A DNA stretch of 64,000 bases from an uncultured Alphaproteobacteria bacterium (lineage in GTDB: Bacteria > Pseudomonadota > Alphaproteobacteria > RF32 > CAG-239). The translations under genes and the position numbers were made by a program. This document shows positions 51,837-60,975 of the stretch, in pieces. Below the pieces are notes generated by a model. The model saw nothing but the letters and a program-made list of their open reading frames with translations, had not been told where the DNA came from and ran no database searches. Position 1 is the stretch's first letter; every line of letters starts with the position of its first letter. The stretch is taken from positions 124,001-188,000 of the forward strand of contig CALXTQ010000004.1 in assembly GCA_944391485.1 (NCBI GenBank), read 5' to 3'.

Positions 51837-52838
51837 ATGGAAAATACTAAGTTAAGAGTAACGGTAGTTTGTGTTACATATAATCATGAAAAATATATTG
51901 CTCAGGCTTTAGACGGAATTCTGATGCAAAAAACAAATTTTGATTTTGAAGTTTTAGTCGGAGATGATGCATCAACAGATAAGACACCTGAAATTGTAAG
52001 AGAATATGCTAAAAAACATCCTGATATTATCAAACCTGTTTTACGACGGAAAAATATAGGGGCTGCCAAAAATTCAATTGACTTATATAAACGAGTCAAG
52101 ACGGAGTATGTTGCTATTTGTGATGGTGATGATTATTGGAGTGATCCTTATAAACTTCAAAAGCAAGTGAATTTTTTGGATAAACATAAAGACTATGGTT
52201 TATGTTTTTCAAAGGTTAAAATGTTTTATGAAGACCACCCCCGTAAAATAGAAATAATTCCAAATGATAAATTTATTAAAAATTTTTTTAAAAAAGGGTA
52301 TCTAACAGCTTCAGATTTATTGAAATATAATTTTATTGCACCGGTTTCAGTTGTTTGGCGTTGGAAATTTAAGGACGGGCTTCCTAAATGGTATAATGAG
52401 CATTTGACACCGGGGGATTTATGTATGCATCTTGTTCATTCTCGGGATAGTAAAATTGGGTTGATAAATGAAGTTACTGCAGCATACAGGCGTCAAAAAA
52501 ATGGAGTTTGGTATGTAGCTGTTCAAGATTATAATAAAATTTATAAGAAGTATGGAATCGATATGTTAGAAATGATTTCAGCTATTATAAAATATTATAA
52601 TGGAGCGTATTTGGATGAAACTAAATCTTATGCCAGGTATTTATTTAATAAAATTTTAGATATTGCTATTAATGAAGATGATTTTTATTTGTATAATCAA
52701 GTTTTGAAAAAACATATCAAATTATACGATATAGTATTTAATCAGCTTTCTGTTCCTTATAAGAAAACGATACGACATAAATTTATAAATGTGATTGCCA
52801 GGTGTCTTTTGTTGCCGAAACCATATGGGAAAAGATAG
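51837..52838 (+). CDS. GT2-family glycosyltransferase
   Basis: A 333-residue GT-A glycosyltransferase with VTVVCVTYNHEKYIAQALDG at the N-terminus, VLVGDDASTDKTPEIV, and the metal-binding motif AICDGDDYWSDPYKLQKQV near residue 95. The C-terminal half is Lys- and Tyr-rich and AT-rich at the DNA level. It starts 1 nt after the previous stop and is a tandem paralogue of the next gene. It presumably adds the modified sugar or another residue to a lipid carrier or protein. Confidence 0.92.
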   Translation: MENTKLRVTVVCVTYNHEKYIAQALDGILMQKTNFDFEVLVGDDASTDKTPEIVREYAKKHPDIIKPVLRRKNIGAAKNSIDLYKRVKTEYVAICDGDDYWSDPYKLQKQVNFLDKHKDYGLCFSKVKMFYEDHPRKIEIIPNDKFIKNFFKKGYLTASDLLKYNFIAPVSVVWRWKFKDGLPKWYNEHLTPGDLCMHLVHSRDSKIGLINEVTAAYRRQKNGVWYVAVQDYNKIYKKYGIDMLEMISAIIKYYNGAYLDETKSYARYLFNKILDIAINEDDFYLYNQVLKKHIKLYDIVFNQLSVPYKKTIRHKFINVIARCLLLPKPYGKR

Positions 52839-53819
52839 ATGTTAAAGAATTTTCTGACAGTTGTTTGTGTCGCATATAATCAGGAAAAATATATTTCGCA
52901 GGCACTTGATGGATTTGTCCGGCAGAAAACTGACTTTCCTTTTCAGGTATTGGTTGGGGATGATGCTTCTACGGACAGGACTCCGGAAATTATCAAAAGA
53001 TATGCAGAGCAGTATCCGAATATTATTATACCGGTTCTCAGAGCGCAAAATATCGGAGCGGCAAGAAATTCGTATGATTTATATACCAGAGTTCAAACTC
53101 CATATGTTGCGATTTGCGATGGGGACGATTATTGGACGGATGAGTTGAAACTTCAGAAACAGGTTGATTTTTTGGAAAAAAATTCTGATTTTTCAATCTG
53201 CTTTCATGCAGTCCGCCTTTATGATGAGGATAATGCCGGGCGCAAAAAAATTTTTCCCGGCAAGAAAGCGCTTGAGGGAAAAGATGTTTTGGAGACAAAG
53301 GATCTGCTGAAATATAACTTTATGCAGGCGAATTCTATTGTATATCGTTGGAATTTCGAAAAAATGAAATTGACGGAAAATGAATTTGCTCTTTTGGCTC
53401 CGGGGGACTGGTATTTGGCTTTGATGCATTCAAGATATGGAAAAATAAAGTTTTTTGACGAAGTTATGGGAGTTTATCGTTTAAACAAAGATGGAATATG
53501 GAATCTTGAAAAAAACGGCGAACAGGAAAGATACCGGAAGTACGGTATGGAGATGCTTAATTTTTACCGTAAGGTAATGCAGGAATTTGACGGTTACGTC
53601 AGTAAATCAGGCGCTGATACTTTAATGCAGATACTTAAGTTCTGTGCGGTTGATGAAAATAAAGAACTTTATGATGCAATAGGAAAAAATTATTTTGATC
53701 TTTTTTGCAGAGTTTTTTCGGATTATAAATCTGAGCGGCAAAAATCCCAAAAAAACATGCGTCAAAAAATCGTAAATTTGTTAGCAAAAATTTTAAAGTT
53801 GCAAAAACCTTATAAATAA
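52839..53819 (+). CDS. GT2-family glycosyltransferase (tandem paralogue)
   Basis: A 326-residue GT2 enzyme closely related to its upstream neighbour over the first 120 residues (TVVCVAYNQEKYISQALDGF, VLVGDDASTDRTPEIIKRY, AICDGDDYWTDELKLQKQVDFL), with more divergent C-terminal parts. Its ATG directly follows the TAG of the previous gene. The pair probably arose by tandem duplication and may add two different residues. Confidence 0.92.
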   Translation: MLKNFLTVVCVAYNQEKYISQALDGFVRQKTDFPFQVLVGDDASTDRTPEIIKRYAEQYPNIIIPVLRAQNIGAARNSYDLYTRVQTPYVAICDGDDYWTDELKLQKQVDFLEKNSDFSICFHAVRLYDEDNAGRKKIFPGKKALEGKDVLETKDLLKYNFMQANSIVYRWNFEKMKLTENEFALLAPGDWYLALMHSRYGKIKFFDEVMGVYRLNKDGIWNLEKNGEQERYRKYGMEMLNFYRKVMQEFDGYVSKSGADTLMQILKFCAVDENKELYDAIGKNYFDLFCRVFSDYKSERQKSQKNMRQKIVNLLAKILKLQKPYK

Positions 53820-53829
53820 TACAATGTAA

Positions 53830-55623
53830 ATGTGGTTTGTTAATTTTTTGAGAAAGTCATTGTTCGCCAGGTTAAAAGCTAAATTTATGTCTCTTTACGC
53901 GGTGCAGAATTATTTGAAAATTCTGCCGTATGTCCGTCCATATTGGATCCGGGCGCTGGCAGCCGTTCTGATAACCATTCCCATCGGCTCCATGGATGCC
54001 GTGATCGCCTGGTCCCTCAAGCCGTATATGGATGTGGTTATGGTTGAAAAAAGCACGTCTTCGACCATGTATATACCGGTTTTGATTATTGTTTTCAGCA
54101 TTTTGCAAAGTCTTCTCAACTATCTGGCCACATATCTCAATACCTGGGTTGGGCGGAAAATTGCCAATGACGTCAAAATTGATTTGTTTGACAAGCTGAT
54201 GCATTATGACGCCGGCTTTTTTGACAGGTCCAGTTCGGGCGAGGTGCAGTTTCGTTTCAATCAGGACGTGGATATGGCCTGCAACGGGCTGCTGTCCAAT
54301 CTGAAGCTTTTTACAACCAGAGTGTTTTCTTCTTTGTCCCTTATCTGCGTCTTGTTTTACAACTCCTGGCAGCTGGCTATTGTGGCCGTTCTGGTTCTTG
54401 TCGGGGCGCTGTATCCGCTTACGACGGTGCGCCGGCGGTTGAAATCTGTCGTCAGCAAAACGATTTTTTCCGGCGCTGAGGTTATGACGCATTATAACGA
54501 AACTTTCAGCGGCAACAGAATTGTGGCATCTTATAATCTTTATGATTATCAGGGGCAGCGCTTTCGCGAAACTCTGAAGACGGTTTTTAAACTCGGTATT
54601 AAAATGATTCAGCGGACGGGGATGATGTCTCCTCTGATGCATTTTGTCGTATCCCTTGGTATTGCGGCTGTTATCTGGCTGGGTAGTTATCTTATCGTAA
54701 CCCACCAGATTACCGCGGGAAATTTTGTGTCCTTTATTACGGCTCTGGTGATGCTGTATAATCCGATCAAGTCAATCGGCAACAATTACAACAACGTGCA
54801 GCTGGCACTAATGGCCATGGAGCGAGTTTTTTCCCTGCTGGAGACGGTTCCGGCCATCGTGGACAAGCCCGGAGCGAAAGAACTGAAGACAATCGAGAAA
54901 GAAATAGAATATAAAGATGTCTGTTTTGAATATCTGCCCGGTAAGCCGGTTTTAAAAGATATTAATCTTAAGGTTCATATCGGTGAAACAATAGCTTTTG
55001 TCGGGAACTCCGGAGGTGGAAAAACAACTCTGGTTAATCTGCTGCCGCGTTTTTATGATGTTACTTCCGGCGCGGTCCTAATTGACGGGACGGATGTCCG
55101 GGATCTGGAACTTAATTCTCTGCGTGATAAAATTGCCGTTGTTTTTCAGGATAATTTTCTTTTCAACGGCACAATCCGCGAAAATATTCTTTTAGGCAAG
55201 GAAGACGCGACGGAAGAGCAGATTAACAATGCCGTCAGAAGCGCCTGTCTAGAAGATTTTGTCAGGTCTCTTGACGCCGGATTGGATACGCAGATCGGCG
55301 AAAGAGGCGTTCTTTTGTCCGGTGGTCAGAAGCAGCGCATTGCTATTGCCCGCGCTTTTATCAAAAATGCGCCGATTGTTATTCTGGATGAGGCGACCTC
55401 GGCTCTGGACAATAAGTCGGAAGCCGTGGTTCAAGAAGCAATCAATAATCTGATGGAAGACCGGACAGTCTTTATTATTGCCCACAGACTGTCAACTGTC
55501 CGCAATGCGGATAAAATCGTTGTGGTTAATTATGGCGAGATTGCGGAAATCGGCAGCCATGACGAACTGCTGGGCAGGGAAAACAGCGTGTACGGCTCTC
55601 TCTACCGGACACAGCTTAAGTAG
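53830..55623 (+). CDS. msbA: MsbA-type lipid/glycolipid ABC exporter
   Basis: A 597-residue half-transporter with a six-helix type IV exporter domain (about residues 30-330) and a nucleotide-binding domain: Walker A in VGNSGGGKTTLVNL, signature LSGGQKQRIAIARAF, Walker B in IVILDEATSALDN and the switch His in IIAHRLSTV. It could be the housekeeping lipid A flippase or a flippase dedicated to the product of this operon, where it is the last gene. Its DNA returns to the GC level of the general genome, which favours the housekeeping view. A start at codon 20 is possible. Confidence 0.85.
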   Translation: MWFVNFLRKSLFARLKAKFMSLYAVQNYLKILPYVRPYWIRALAAVLITIPIGSMDAVIAWSLKPYMDVVMVEKSTSSTMYIPVLIIVFSILQSLLNYLATYLNTWVGRKIANDVKIDLFDKLMHYDAGFFDRSSSGEVQFRFNQDVDMACNGLLSNLKLFTTRVFSSLSLICVLFYNSWQLAIVAVLVLVGALYPLTTVRRRLKSVVSKTIFSGAEVMTHYNETFSGNRIVASYNLYDYQGQRFRETLKTVFKLGIKMIQRTGMMSPLMHFVVSLGIAAVIWLGSYLIVTHQITAGNFVSFITALVMLYNPIKSIGNNYNNVQLALMAMERVFSLLETVPAIVDKPGAKELKTIEKEIEYKDVCFEYLPGKPVLKDINLKVHIGETIAFVGNSGGGKTTLVNLLPRFYDVTSGAVLIDGTDVRDLELNSLRDKIAVVFQDNFLFNGTIRENILLGKEDATEEQINNAVRSACLEDFVRSLDAGLDTQIGERGVLLSGGQKQRIAIARAFIKNAPIVILDEATSALDNKSEAVVQEAINNLMEDRTVFIIAHRLSTVRNADKIVVVNYGEIAEIGSHDELLGRENSVYGSLYRTQLK

Positions 55624-55783
55624 TATCGTATTTTCAGTTTTTTGTCGCGTTTTTTTCTGAAAAATTGCGTTTAATATCATGAGGTTATAAAAATCAGACT
55701 GGTCCGGAGACTGATAAAACTTAAATTTTGTTTTTTTGTTCTTATATAAGTTTTTGATGTAGTTCAGTTTATACGGAGGTTCG

Positions 55784-56095
55784 ATGAAATACGTAAAACC
55801 AAGCAAGTTAGATGAAAAATCAATTATTCTGGATGTCAGAACGCCTGATGAAATTTATGAGGAGGCTCTGGCTTTGCCTTTTTTGAATGCGGAACTGAGT
55901 AAGCTGAAGCCGCAGGAATTTGTTTATGACCATAATCTGGACGGCAGCAAAACGCTGCATATTATCTGCCATTCGGGGACAAGATCTCTGCGAGCTGCAG
56001 AAATGTTTGAAAAATCAGGATTCTTTAATGTCGCAGTAGTGGACGGTGGTATTGTCGAAGCGGAAAAAGAAGGGTTGAGGGTTATTCGTCATTAA
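55784..56095 (+). CDS. Rhodanese-domain protein
   Basis: A 103-residue single rhodanese domain. ILDVRTPDEIYEEAL is the first CH2 motif, and the active-site loop HIICHSGTRSLRAAEMF contains the catalytic Cys. The C-terminal VAVVDGGIVEAEKEGL is typical. It transfers sulfane sulfur or acts as a thiol sensor; there is no informative neighbour. An ACGGAGG ribosome site precedes the ATG. Confidence 0.9.
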   Translation: MKYVKPSKLDEKSIILDVRTPDEIYEEALALPFLNAELSKLKPQEFVYDHNLDGSKTLHIICHSGTRSLRAAEMFEKSGFFNVAVVDGGIVEAEKEGLRVIRH

Positions 56096-56226
56096 TCCTG
56101 TAAAAGGATGTCCGGGACCGGATTGATGGCAAACTATACGTCTGACCGCGTTTGCTCGATATGGCAGCGGTTTTGTTTTGACGTTCTGCCGCTTCTGAAA
56201 AGGAAATTTTCTATAAGGCACGCAAT

Positions 56227-56251
56227 AAAAAAAGGCCCTCGGAGAGGGCCT
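56227..56251 (-). terminator. Terminator of the M16-like gene
   Basis: 8-bp stem AGGCCCTC/GAGGGCCT with a tight loop, followed on the minus strand by seven T, 15 nt after the stop. Confidence 0.92.
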
Positions 56252-56265
56252 CTTTTAATCAGATT

Positions 56266-57447
56266 TTACTTCAGCCGTTGGTTGTATCTTTCGTAGTCAA
56301 CCGGCTGGTTGGAGCTCACAACCAGCGTCATCGGGGTTGTGAAAATGTTTTCCGCGGCATCCATGATGTCTCGGGCGGAAACATTGGCGATGTCCTGAAT
56401 TGTTCCCGGAACGTCAAACATATTCTGACATCCGATGAACTGCCAGGCAACTTCGCGGCAGGATTTTTCGGAACTGTTGTTGCCGAAAATTTCCACATAA
56501 TCAACCATGGCCAGGTTGCGCGAGGTTTCCATCCTTCTTTGGTTGGCGGCTTCATGCCTGATGCGTCTGATGTTGTCTGCAACAATGTCCAGAAGTTCAG
56601 GGAAGTTGTCCTGCTGACTCTCAACGGATATCAGCAAACTGCGGCGGCCGTAGTAGCCGGCGATTTTGACATCAGAATTGACATCAGTGTCAATAAAGGA
56701 CCGTTCAAGACGACCAGCAAGCAGCTTGAGCAATACGGCAAGTTCGGCAATATTGGGGACATGCGAGATGTCGAAGCCGAAGTAAGCCAGCGAAGACTTT
56801 TTGCCGGGAATTTGCGCGAAACCTCCGGTGTAGATGTCTTTCTTTACCGGATTTTGTTTACCGCGCGGCAGTCCTTTCAGCAGTTTGTCCACTTCCTGAA
56901 CCAGAAGGGCGTTGTCAATCTCGCCGCAAATGACGAGGATTGTGTTTTCTGCTACGTAATATCTGCCGGCAAAGGCCTGAATATCCGCAGCGGTGTAACG
57001 GCCGACGCTTCTGATGTAGTTGTCCATGTCCCAGTTTATGTCAGCGTTGGCATAGGCTGTATGTTTGTACAGTAGCTTGAGCTGACGACGGGGAATGGGG
57101 AACATATCTACCGTATGCTTGATGATGTCTTCTTTTTCGGCAGCAATGTTATCCTCCGAAAAATTGAAATCATTTAACACGGCCAAGAGCGTCTGAAGTC
57201 CTTCCTGCCATTTTTCTTTCGGCACCTCAACAAAATAGGAGGTGATGGTACCGCCGTAAATGGCCTGCACTTTTCCCTGGGCGCGCTTTAATATCAGCTT
57301 TTCCAACAGGGAAGAAATTCCTAAGGTCTCTTTACTCTCATTGTTATGTCCGACGTTTATGGTCAGGCAAAAATGCACACTCGGAGCGCTTTTTGCAATT
57401 GTTACAATTTGCACTCCATTCTCCAATTTAAATTTCTTTGTTTCCAT
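56266..57447 (-). CDS. M16-peptidase-family protein lacking the HxxEH zinc motif
   Basis: A 393-residue protein with the fold of one M16 (insulinase/processing peptidase) unit: an N-terminal FKLENGVQIVTIAKSAPSVHFCLTINVG, the central VGRYTAADIQAFAGRYYVAENTILVICGEID, and later R/Y-rich and DIANVSARDIMDAAENIF blocks. At the expected zinc site the sequence is SSLLEK, so both histidines of HxxEH are gone. It may act as a non-catalytic partner, as alpha subunits do, but no active M16 gene is adjacent. The ATG has no clear ribosome site. Confidence 0.82.
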   Translation of the reverse strand: METKKFKLENGVQIVTIAKSAPSVHFCLTINVGHNNESKETLGISSLLEKLILKRAQGKVQAIYGGTITSYFVEVPKEKWQEGLQTLLAVLNDFNFSEDNIAAEKEDIIKHTVDMFPIPRRQLKLLYKHTAYANADINWDMDNYIRSVGRYTAADIQAFAGRYYVAENTILVICGEIDNALLVQEVDKLLKGLPRGKQNPVKKDIYTGGFAQIPGKKSSLAYFGFDISHVPNIAELAVLLKLLAGRLERSFIDTDVNSDVKIAGYYGRRSLLISVESQQDNFPELLDIVADNIRRIRHEAANQRRMETSRNLAMVDYVEIFGNNSSEKSCREVAWQFIGCQNMFDVPGTIQDIANVSARDIMDAAENIFTTPMTLVVSSNQPVDYERYNQRLK

Positions 57448-57610
57448 AAATTAGAACAGAATAGTGAAACATAATATAAAAAATACGTTCTTTTTCTATT
57501 ACATTTTTTTTATTTTGTCAAATTTTATTAAGAATATTAAGCAAGAAAACCGAAAAATTGACAAATTTCAGGGAATAAAGTATGGTGCAGAAAAAGAATA
57601 AGGAGGGAAA

Positions 57611-58231
57611 ATGCCTGATTTTGAACTGGAAAACAGCATTGACGGAGTCGTTGCCGGAATAGACGAGGCGGGGCGCGGGCCCTGGGCCGGACCGGTTGTG
57701 GCCGGGGCTGTGGCTTTTTTGGACAGGAATCTGGCGGAAGAACTTTTGAACGGTCTTGACGACTCCAAAAAGCTTTCTGCCAAAAAAAGAGAAAAATTGT
57801 ATGAAAAGCTGTTTGAAGAAGAGAAAAAAGGAAAAGTAGTCATCGGTATCGGTGAGGCGTCTTCCCGGGAAATTGACGAAATCAATATTCTTCAGGCGAC
57901 TTTTCTGGCGATGAGGCGCGCTGCCGAAGCACTGAAAATCAGGCCGGAATTTGCGCTTATCGACGGAAATCAGACGCCGAAAAATTTTCTTTGCAAAACC
58001 AGAACGGTTGTCAAAGGAGACAGTAAATGCATGTCTATTTCGGCGGCTTCGATTGTGGCGAAAGTTTACCGGGACAGGCTGATGGCCGGTCTGGCGGAGA
58101 AATATCCGTATTACGCCTTTGAAAAAAATGCGGGATACGGTACGGCCGCTCATATTGACGGGTTGAAAAAACACGGCATTACGCCGGAGCACCGGAAATC
58201 TTATAAGCCTGTCCAGCTTTATTTCAAATGA
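57611..58231 (+). CDS. rnhB: Ribonuclease HII
   Basis: A 206-residue RNase HII, which cuts RNA in RNA-DNA hybrids and at misincorporated ribonucleotides. The active-site blocks are GIDEAGRGPWAGPVVAGAV (Asp-Glu), DDSKKLSAKKRE, the Asp in ALIDGNQTPKN, and the Asp near KSISAASIVAKVYRDRLM-like sequence, here SISAASIVAKVYRDR. AAGGAGGG precedes the ATG. Confidence 0.97.
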   Translation: MPDFELENSIDGVVAGIDEAGRGPWAGPVVAGAVAFLDRNLAEELLNGLDDSKKLSAKKREKLYEKLFEEEKKGKVVIGIGEASSREIDEINILQATFLAMRRAAEALKIRPEFALIDGNQTPKNFLCKTRTVVKGDSKCMSISAASIVAKVYRDRLMAGLAEKYPYYAFEKNAGYGTAAHIDGLKKHGITPEHRKSYKPVQLYFK

Positions 58232-58233
58232 AA

Positions 58234-58261
58234 TTGACAAAAAAAATTTTTTGTATATTCT
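58234..58261 (+). promoter_or_regulatory. Promoter of the 58.3 kb gene pair
   Basis: TTGACA (58234-58239), a 16-nt spacer and TATTCT (58256-58261), just after the rnhB stop. The expected start is near 58268, inside the palindrome listed next. Confidence 0.65.
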
Positions 58262-58265
58262 ACTG

Positions 58266-58280
58266 ATCAGATAATCTGAT
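58266..58280 (+). promoter_or_regulatory. Operator-like palindrome
   Basis: Perfect inverted repeat ATCAGAT-A-ATCTGAT placed on the predicted transcription start, a typical position for a repressor site. The cognate regulator is unknown. Confidence 0.5.
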
Positions 58281-58305
58281 TATTAATTTAAACTCTTATT
58301 ATATT

Positions 58306-58905
58306 ATGAAGAAAAAAGAATTGACCGAGGCATTGAGAGAGCTTCAACTTCGGCTGGATTTGGGAAGTGTTCTGCTGCGACAGATACAGTTTGAAGACAA
58401 TTGTGAAAATTTGTGCCGAATTTATAAACTTTTTCTTTATTCGGAAGGGGTATATGCCTGTAACAGGGATGTTATGCCTGTCTGTCAGGACTACAAAGAA
58501 CTTGAACACAGGGTGCTTGTATCAATTTGTTTGACCTTGCATTATTTTGAAAAAATATGTGAGGATTTGATTAAGAATCCTGAAAATCTGCCGAAGCTGG
58601 AAAAAATGTTTTGCTCGGTTTTTGAGAGTGCAGCCAGCTATGCAAGGCTTTGGAATGAAGATCCGAAGTTGTTGTCCTTGACTGCCGATCTGATGATTGC
58701 CCATCACCGGATAATTTCGGAGGAAGTTATCTCCCAGATCCTTTGGGTATATTATATGCAGCAAGACTGGAGCAATCTTTACCGGATGCTGGTTATTCCG
58801 TTTGCCAGGGCCGAGTACGGGCATTTGTTTCAGGGACCAAATGCAGAAGAAGAACCGGGATTTTATTTTATGTGGAATCTGGGTGAGAAAAAATTCGATT
58901 GTTAA
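58306..58905 (+). CDS. Hypothetical helical protein
   Basis: A 199-residue cytoplasmic protein, predicted largely helical by its sequence pattern (KKKELTEALRELQLRLDLGS, LEHRVLVSICLTLHYFEKICEDL). It is rich in Leu, Glu and Cys, with no signal or transmembrane segment. I recognise no family. It stands behind its own promoter and palindromic operator and is followed 16 nt later by another unknown helical protein, so the two are probably a regulated operon. Confidence 0.5.
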   Translation: MKKKELTEALRELQLRLDLGSVLLRQIQFEDNCENLCRIYKLFLYSEGVYACNRDVMPVCQDYKELEHRVLVSICLTLHYFEKICEDLIKNPENLPKLEKMFCSVFESAASYARLWNEDPKLLSLTADLMIAHHRIISEEVISQILWVYYMQQDWSNLYRMLVIPFARAEYGHLFQGPNAEEEPGFYFMWNLGEKKFDC

Positions 58906-58921
58906 AATAAAAACTATTTTT

Positions 58922-59440
58922 ATGATTAAAAGTGAAAAAACTCTTACGGAAGAATTGTCTGCTCTGGCGGCACTGATAAAAATTTTTGATGCCTTTGAGG
59001 AGCAGCGCGTTTGCGGAAAATCAAAATCTTTGCTGCCAATCTTGAAGGAAACGGCCGTTAGGATTATGGAAGATGTTCGTTACAGATCTTCGGAATATCG
59101 CTCTTTCTTTTATGGAAAAGACAGGTACCGGACAGACGAAGTCTTTAGCAGAGCATTTTACAATCTGCTTTTTGATTTTTGCAGAGAGCTGTATATGGAC
59201 ATGATGGAAAGCAATGTTCTTTTGAAAAAAAACATTTTGTTTTCCAGAGTCTATACCGGGCTGTTGTTTAAGTTTATGAATGAGGCGCCGGCGGTTTACA
59301 GGCCGTTTGTTCATGTTGTGTTCAAACTGACTTTAAAGCGGTTTGAACTGATGAACGAGGATGAGAAAAACCTTATCCTGAAAGTGCTGGAATATGTCGG
59401 AGACACCGAAAAACGCCAGCAGCTGGAAGATATGAAATAA
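58922..59440 (+). CDS. Hypothetical helical protein
   Basis: A 172-residue helical protein without a recognised family (TLTEELSALAALIKIFDAFEE at the start; FVHVVFKLTLKRFELMNEDEK near the end). The size and pattern are similar to the upstream gene, but I cannot claim homology by eye. The ATG at 58922 is chosen over an in-frame start at 58802 that would overlap the upstream gene by about 100 nt. Confidence 0.5.
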   Translation: MIKSEKTLTEELSALAALIKIFDAFEEQRVCGKSKSLLPILKETAVRIMEDVRYRSSEYRSFFYGKDRYRTDEVFSRAFYNLLFDFCRELYMDMMESNVLLKKNILFSRVYTGLLFKFMNEAPAVYRPFVHVVFKLTLKRFELMNEDEKNLILKVLEYVGDTEKRQQLEDMK

Positions 59441-59467
59441 GGAGTCTGACGGCTCCTTATTTTTTTT
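59439..59467 (+). terminator. Terminator after the 58.3-59.4 kb gene pair
   Basis: AAGGAG/CTCCTT stem around TCTGACGG followed by a T-rich run, starting at the stop codon. A GANTC site (GAGTC, 59442-59446) lies within it. Confidence 0.82.
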
Positions 59468-59742
59468 GCTGTTCGGAAATCTGAACTGTGAAAATTTATT
59501 GTCGCCGCGGGAAAAAACTTAATTTTGTCAGCTTGGTGGGATGAACCGCGGCAGAGACGCCGCATAAATTTTTCGGTAAGAAAAAATACCTGAAAATTCT
59601 TTTCAGGCAAATTAGATGGTTAGCGGATTTTCTTTCAGGCAGGGGACTAATAACCCGGATTTTTTGTTTTTGTTAATAAATTTATAACTATCTGTCTCAC
59701 ATACTGGCTTCAATGACAATAACCTTAGAAAAGTGGTTTTAA
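59468..59742 (+). promoter_or_regulatory. Upstream region of ccrM
   Basis: About 275 nt without a gene. In Caulobacter the ccrM promoter is controlled by CtrA and by GANTC methylation. Here I find no exact TTAA-N7-TTAA site and no GANTC in the last 200 nt before the start; the nearest GANTC is at 59442. No strong sigma-70 consensus is visible. Confidence 0.3.
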
Positions 59743-60840
<1,098 letters not shown>

Positions 60841-60849
60841 AAAGTTTTT

Positions 60850-60876
60850 AAGGCCGGAAAGTCCGGCCTTTTCTTT
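60850..60876 (+). terminator. Rho-independent terminator of ccrM
   Basis: 9-bp stem AAGGCCGGA/TCCGGCCTT with a 3-nt loop, then TTCTTTT. Confidence 0.92.
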
Positions 60877-60975
60877 TGCCAGAAACTGCAAATTTAGATT
60901 AAAAAAATATTGTGCAGGGATTAATTATAAGTTATAAAAGCTTAGTTTAAATAAGTTTGGCAATGAAATAACCTG

